Source: Streptomyces sp. MBT53
Lineage (GTDB): Bacteria; Actinomycetota; Actinomycetes; Streptomycetales; Streptomycetaceae
Length of the DNA: 40,428 nt
Direction of reading: 5' to 3'
Assembly (NCBI RefSeq): GCF_016654115.1
Contig: NZ_JAEQAZ010000062.1
Coordinates: 1-40,428 of the forward strand
Positions 38,256-40,428 of this stretch are shown in pieces. Under the pieces are notes generated by a model. It made no database searches. It had not been told where the DNA came from and saw nothing but the letters and a program-made list of their open reading frames with translations. Each line of letters begins with the position of its first letter. Positions within the stretch are counted from its first letter, which is position 1. The position numbers and the translations under genes are program-made.

Positions 38256-40428
38256 CTATTCGCCGGGGTGGGCGAGTTCGATGTCGTGGCCGTCGGTTCC
38301 GCGGCCGTTCAGGGTGAGGGCGGTGGCGACCGGCGGGTAGCCGGTCGCGATCACCGTGTACTCGCCGCCGCTCAGGTCGGTGAAGGCGTACGCCCCGTCC
38401 GAACCGGTGGTGGCGGTGCCGACCACGTTGCCCGCCGCGTCCACGAGGGTCACCCGGGCGTCGGCCAGCGGGCCGTACGGGGCGCGGACCACGCCGAGAA
38501 CCCGGGCGCCGGAGTCGAGGTCGATCTCGACCCGGGTGACACCGGTGCCGCCGACCTCGACGGGCAGCGCGCGCGGCCGGAACCCGTCGGCGTTCACCGC
38601 GACGGTCACCGCCCCCGGCACCAGCTCGGCGAACGCGAACTCGCCCTGCTCACCGGTGATTCCGCTGGACAGCAGATCCCCGCGCACATCCGTCACGATC
38701 ACCATCGCGTCCTTGACCGGCTGCCCCGAATCGGCCGCCCGGACAAGGCCGTTGAGGCCGCTGGTGCCGCTGAGGAGAACGTCGTACGACACCGGGTCGG
38801 GGCCGTTGACCACGACCGTGGAGGCCTGCGGCTGGAAGCCGTCGGCGGAGGCGATCAGGACGTACGAGCCGACACTCGGCGCGTCCAGCGCGTAGGAGCC
38901 GTCCGCCTGCGTGACCGAGCGGCCCAACTGGCGTCCCCCGAGGGAGATCAGGGTGACGGCGGCCTGCGGGACGGGCGCGCTCTCGGCGCCGCGGACGTAG
39001 CCGCGGACGGGAATTCCACCGGACACGGGGACTGACATGGCTGTGGTCACGGGTGCGGTCTCCTCCCTGGTCGCCGTGGCTACGGCACCGGTCTGAGGCT
39101 CGGAAGCGGCTGCCCAGCTGGGGGTGTTGATCTCCTGCTCCGGCGCGGGAACCTCGGCCGCGTCCAGCACGCCCACGGCCTCCTCGGCCGCCTGGGCCAG
39201 TCCGCCGGACGTCCGCAGCGGGACCTCCTTGATGAACATGACGACGACGAGGGCGATGAGGGCGAAGGGCGCCGCGTAGAGGAAGACGTCGGCGATTCCG
39301 TGGCCGTAGGCGCTCTCCAGCCAGGTGCGGACCGTGCTCGGGAGGGCGTCCATGTCGGGGAGCGCGCTGCTGCCGACGGCCTTCGCGGCGGCGGCCTGCG
39401 ACTGCGGGTCGAGCGAGGTGACGGTGTCCTTGGCGTAGTGCGTGATCCGGCCCGACATGACCGAGCCGAGCACACCGACGCCGACCGCGCCGCCGAGCGA
39501 GCGGAAGAAGCTCACCGTGGAGGAGGCGGCGCCGAGGTCCTTCGGGGTGACCTGGTTCTGCGTGGAGAGGACCAGGTTCTGCATCATCGTGCCGACGCCG
39601 ATGCCCAACAGGGCCATGTAGATGGACAGTTCCCAGTACGGGGTGTCGTAGCGCATCAGGCCGAGGAGGCCCAGTCCGGCGGTGAGGGAGACGGCGCCGC
39701 CGACCAGCCAGCCCTTCCAGCGGCCGGTCTTCGTGATGAAGCGGCCGGAGACCATCGACGCGACGAACAGGCCGCCGATCATCGGGATCGTCATGACGCC
39801 GGACATCGTCGGGGACTTGTCGCGGGCGAGCTGGAAGTACTGGGAGAAGAAGACCGTGCCGGAGTACATGCCGACGCCGACGAAGAGCGAGGCCAGCGAG
39901 GCGAGGGAGACCGTGCGGTTGCGGAACAGGCGCAGCGGGATGATCGGCTCGCTCGCCCGGGTCTCGGTGAACACGAACAGCAGCGCCAGCACGAGCGTGC
40001 CGCCCACCATCGTGTACGTCTGCCACGACAGCCAGTCGTACTTGTCGTCGGCGAACGTCACCCAGACCAGCAGCAGCGAGGCCGCCGCGGTGATGAAGAA
40101 GGCGCCTGTCCAGTCGACCTTGACCTTCCGCTTGGCGACCGGGAGGTTCAGCGTCTTCTGGAGCACGATGAGCGCGATCAGCGCGAAGGGGATGCCGACG
40201 AACAGGCAGTAGCGCCAGCCGAGCCACGAGGTGTCGGTGATCACACCGCCGAGCAGCGGACCGCCGACGGTCGCCACGGCGAAGGTGGCACCGGTGTAGC
40301 CGGAGTACCGGCCGCGCTCGCGCGGGGCGATCATCGCGGCCATCACGACCTGGACGAGGGCGGACAGACCGCCGGCGCCGAGGCCCTGGATGACACGGGC
40401 GCCGATCAGCATCGCCGGGTTCTGCGCG
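38256..40428 (-). CDS. DHA2-type MFS transporter with three C-terminal carboxypeptidase-regulatory-like domains (partial)
   Basis: About 724 residues are visible; the N-terminal ~100 residues lie beyond the right edge (the frame stays open, reading AQNPAMLIGARVIQGLGAGGL at the edge). The transporter part has motif B/C-like segments (LQGLGAGG region, TGATFAVATVGGPLLGGVITDTSWLGWRYCLFVGIPFALIAL) and about 11 visible helices, ending VFLYAAPFALIALVVVMFIKEVPL. After a ~90-residue linker come three transthyretin-like repeats (SGGIPVRGYVRGAESAPVPQAAVTLISLGG..., GLNGLVRAADSGQPVKDAMVIVTD..., RVLGVVRAPYGPLADARVTLVDAAG...), each ~80 residues with the G-x-V...V-x-V-x...G-x-Y-x-F pattern. DHA2 topology puts these domains in the cytoplasm. 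Confidence 0.88.
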   Translation of the reverse strand, partial: AQNPAMLIGARVIQGLGAGGLSALVQVVMAAMIAPRERGRYSGYTGATFAVATVGGPLLGGVITDTSWLGWRYCLFVGIPFALIALIVLQKTLNLPVAKRKVKVDWTGAFFITAAASLLLVWVTFADDKYDWLSWQTYTMVGGTLVLALLFVFTETRASEPIIPLRLFRNRTVSLASLASLFVGVGMYSGTVFFSQYFQLARDKSPTMSGVMTIPMIGGLFVASMVSGRFITKTGRWKGWLVGGAVSLTAGLGLLGLMRYDTPYWELSIYMALLGIGVGTMMQNLVLSTQNQVTPKDLGAASSTVSFFRSLGGAVGVGVLGSVMSGRITHYAKDTVTSLDPQSQAAAAKAVGSSALPDMDALPSTVRTWLESAYGHGIADVFLYAAPFALIALVVVMFIKEVPLRTSGGLAQAAEEAVGVLDAAEVPAPEQEINTPSWAAASEPQTGAVATATREETAPVTTAMSVPVSGGIPVRGYVRGAESAPVPQAAVTLISLGGRQLGRSVTQADGSYALDAPSVGSYVLIASADGFQPQASTVVVNGPDPVSYDVLLSGTSGLNGLVRAADSGQPVKDAMVIVTDVRGDLLSSGITGEQGEFAFAELVPGAVTVAVNADGFRPRALPVEVGGTGVTRVEIDLDSGARVLGVVRAPYGPLADARVTLVDAAGNVVGTATTGSDGAYAFTDLSGGEYTVIATGYPPVATALTLNGRGTDGHDIELAHPGE

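Overview
The window is high-GC actinobacterial DNA, almost certainly from a Streptomyces chromosome. The grounds are GC-rich third codon positions, GTG starts, ATGA/GTGA gene overlaps, a subtilisin-inhibitor-like (SSI) protein, an HGxxPAAW-type small membrane protein, an F420-type PPOX protein, a SigE-family ECF sigma factor and DHA2 transporters with TetR regulators. All functions below come from reading translated sequence; no database search was run.

Layout. (1) 1-1410: the 5' part of a leftward primase-polymerase gene with a LexA-like box just upstream, then a small secreted Asn/Gly/Ser-rich protein closed by a strong terminator. (2) 1497-6438: a tight five-gene operon (acyl-CoA dehydrogenase, MaoC-DUF35 protein, second acyl-CoA dehydrogenase, MaoC-like protein, thiolase-fold lipid-transfer protein). 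Content and order match the mycobacterial igr steroid side-chain operon (fadE29/chsE2, chsH2, fadE28/chsE1, chsH1, ltp2), with an inverted-repeat operator at the promoter. (3) 6476-6960: a gene-free array of degenerate ~40-bp repeats. (4) 7071-9551: ECF sigma factor and fatty-acyl-CoA ligase, separated by two perfect palindromes. (5) 9552-13534: an island-like segment with a Type I-like methyltransferase (M plus a half-size S, no R), a 70-residue membrane protein, three consecutive inverted repeats including a 40-bp perfect palindrome, and the remains of a divergent TetR/MFS pair. (6) 13535-18130: a 1531-residue PAS protein shaped like a hybrid histidine kinase but lacking the phospho-accepting His, with a very long Pro/Gln/Gly-rich linker. 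(7) 18307-20534: short tandem repeats, an SSI-type inhibitor, tRNA-Ser(GCT), tRNA-Arg(ACG), a SLOG-like protein, a small CarD-like/Tudor-like protein and a short coding frame without a normal start codon. (8) 20531-26567: a decayed SnoaL-like gene, an SMI1/KNR4-like protein, an APH-family kinase, GtrA, MarR, an HGxxPAAW protein, a DUF2797 protein, an unknown protein and an amidohydrolase. (9) 26762-32937: an OmpR-type response regulator and sensor kinase followed by a GT2-GtrA fusion and a PMT/ArnT-type glycosyltransferase, with 4-bp overlaps at two of the three junctions. This looks like a regulated envelope-glycosylation module. (10) 33034-40428: DHA2 exporter plus TetR, PPOX protein, a TetR/alpha-beta hydrolase divergent pair sharing a 37-bp palindrome, a YceI protein with an N-terminal carboxypeptidase-regulatory-like domain, and a DHA2 transporter (cut by the right edge) with three such domains at its C-terminus.

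The points most worth a second look are the possible SOS control of the primase-polymerase, the M+S locus with SPPF in motif IV and its palindromes, the divergent-pair deletion scar, the pseudokinase with repeated TGRRRR motifs, the short frame that begins without ATG/GTG/TTG, the TetR/hydrolase palindrome containing both apparent ATG starts, and the transporter carrying three transthyretin-like domains next to a YceI protein with the same domain.
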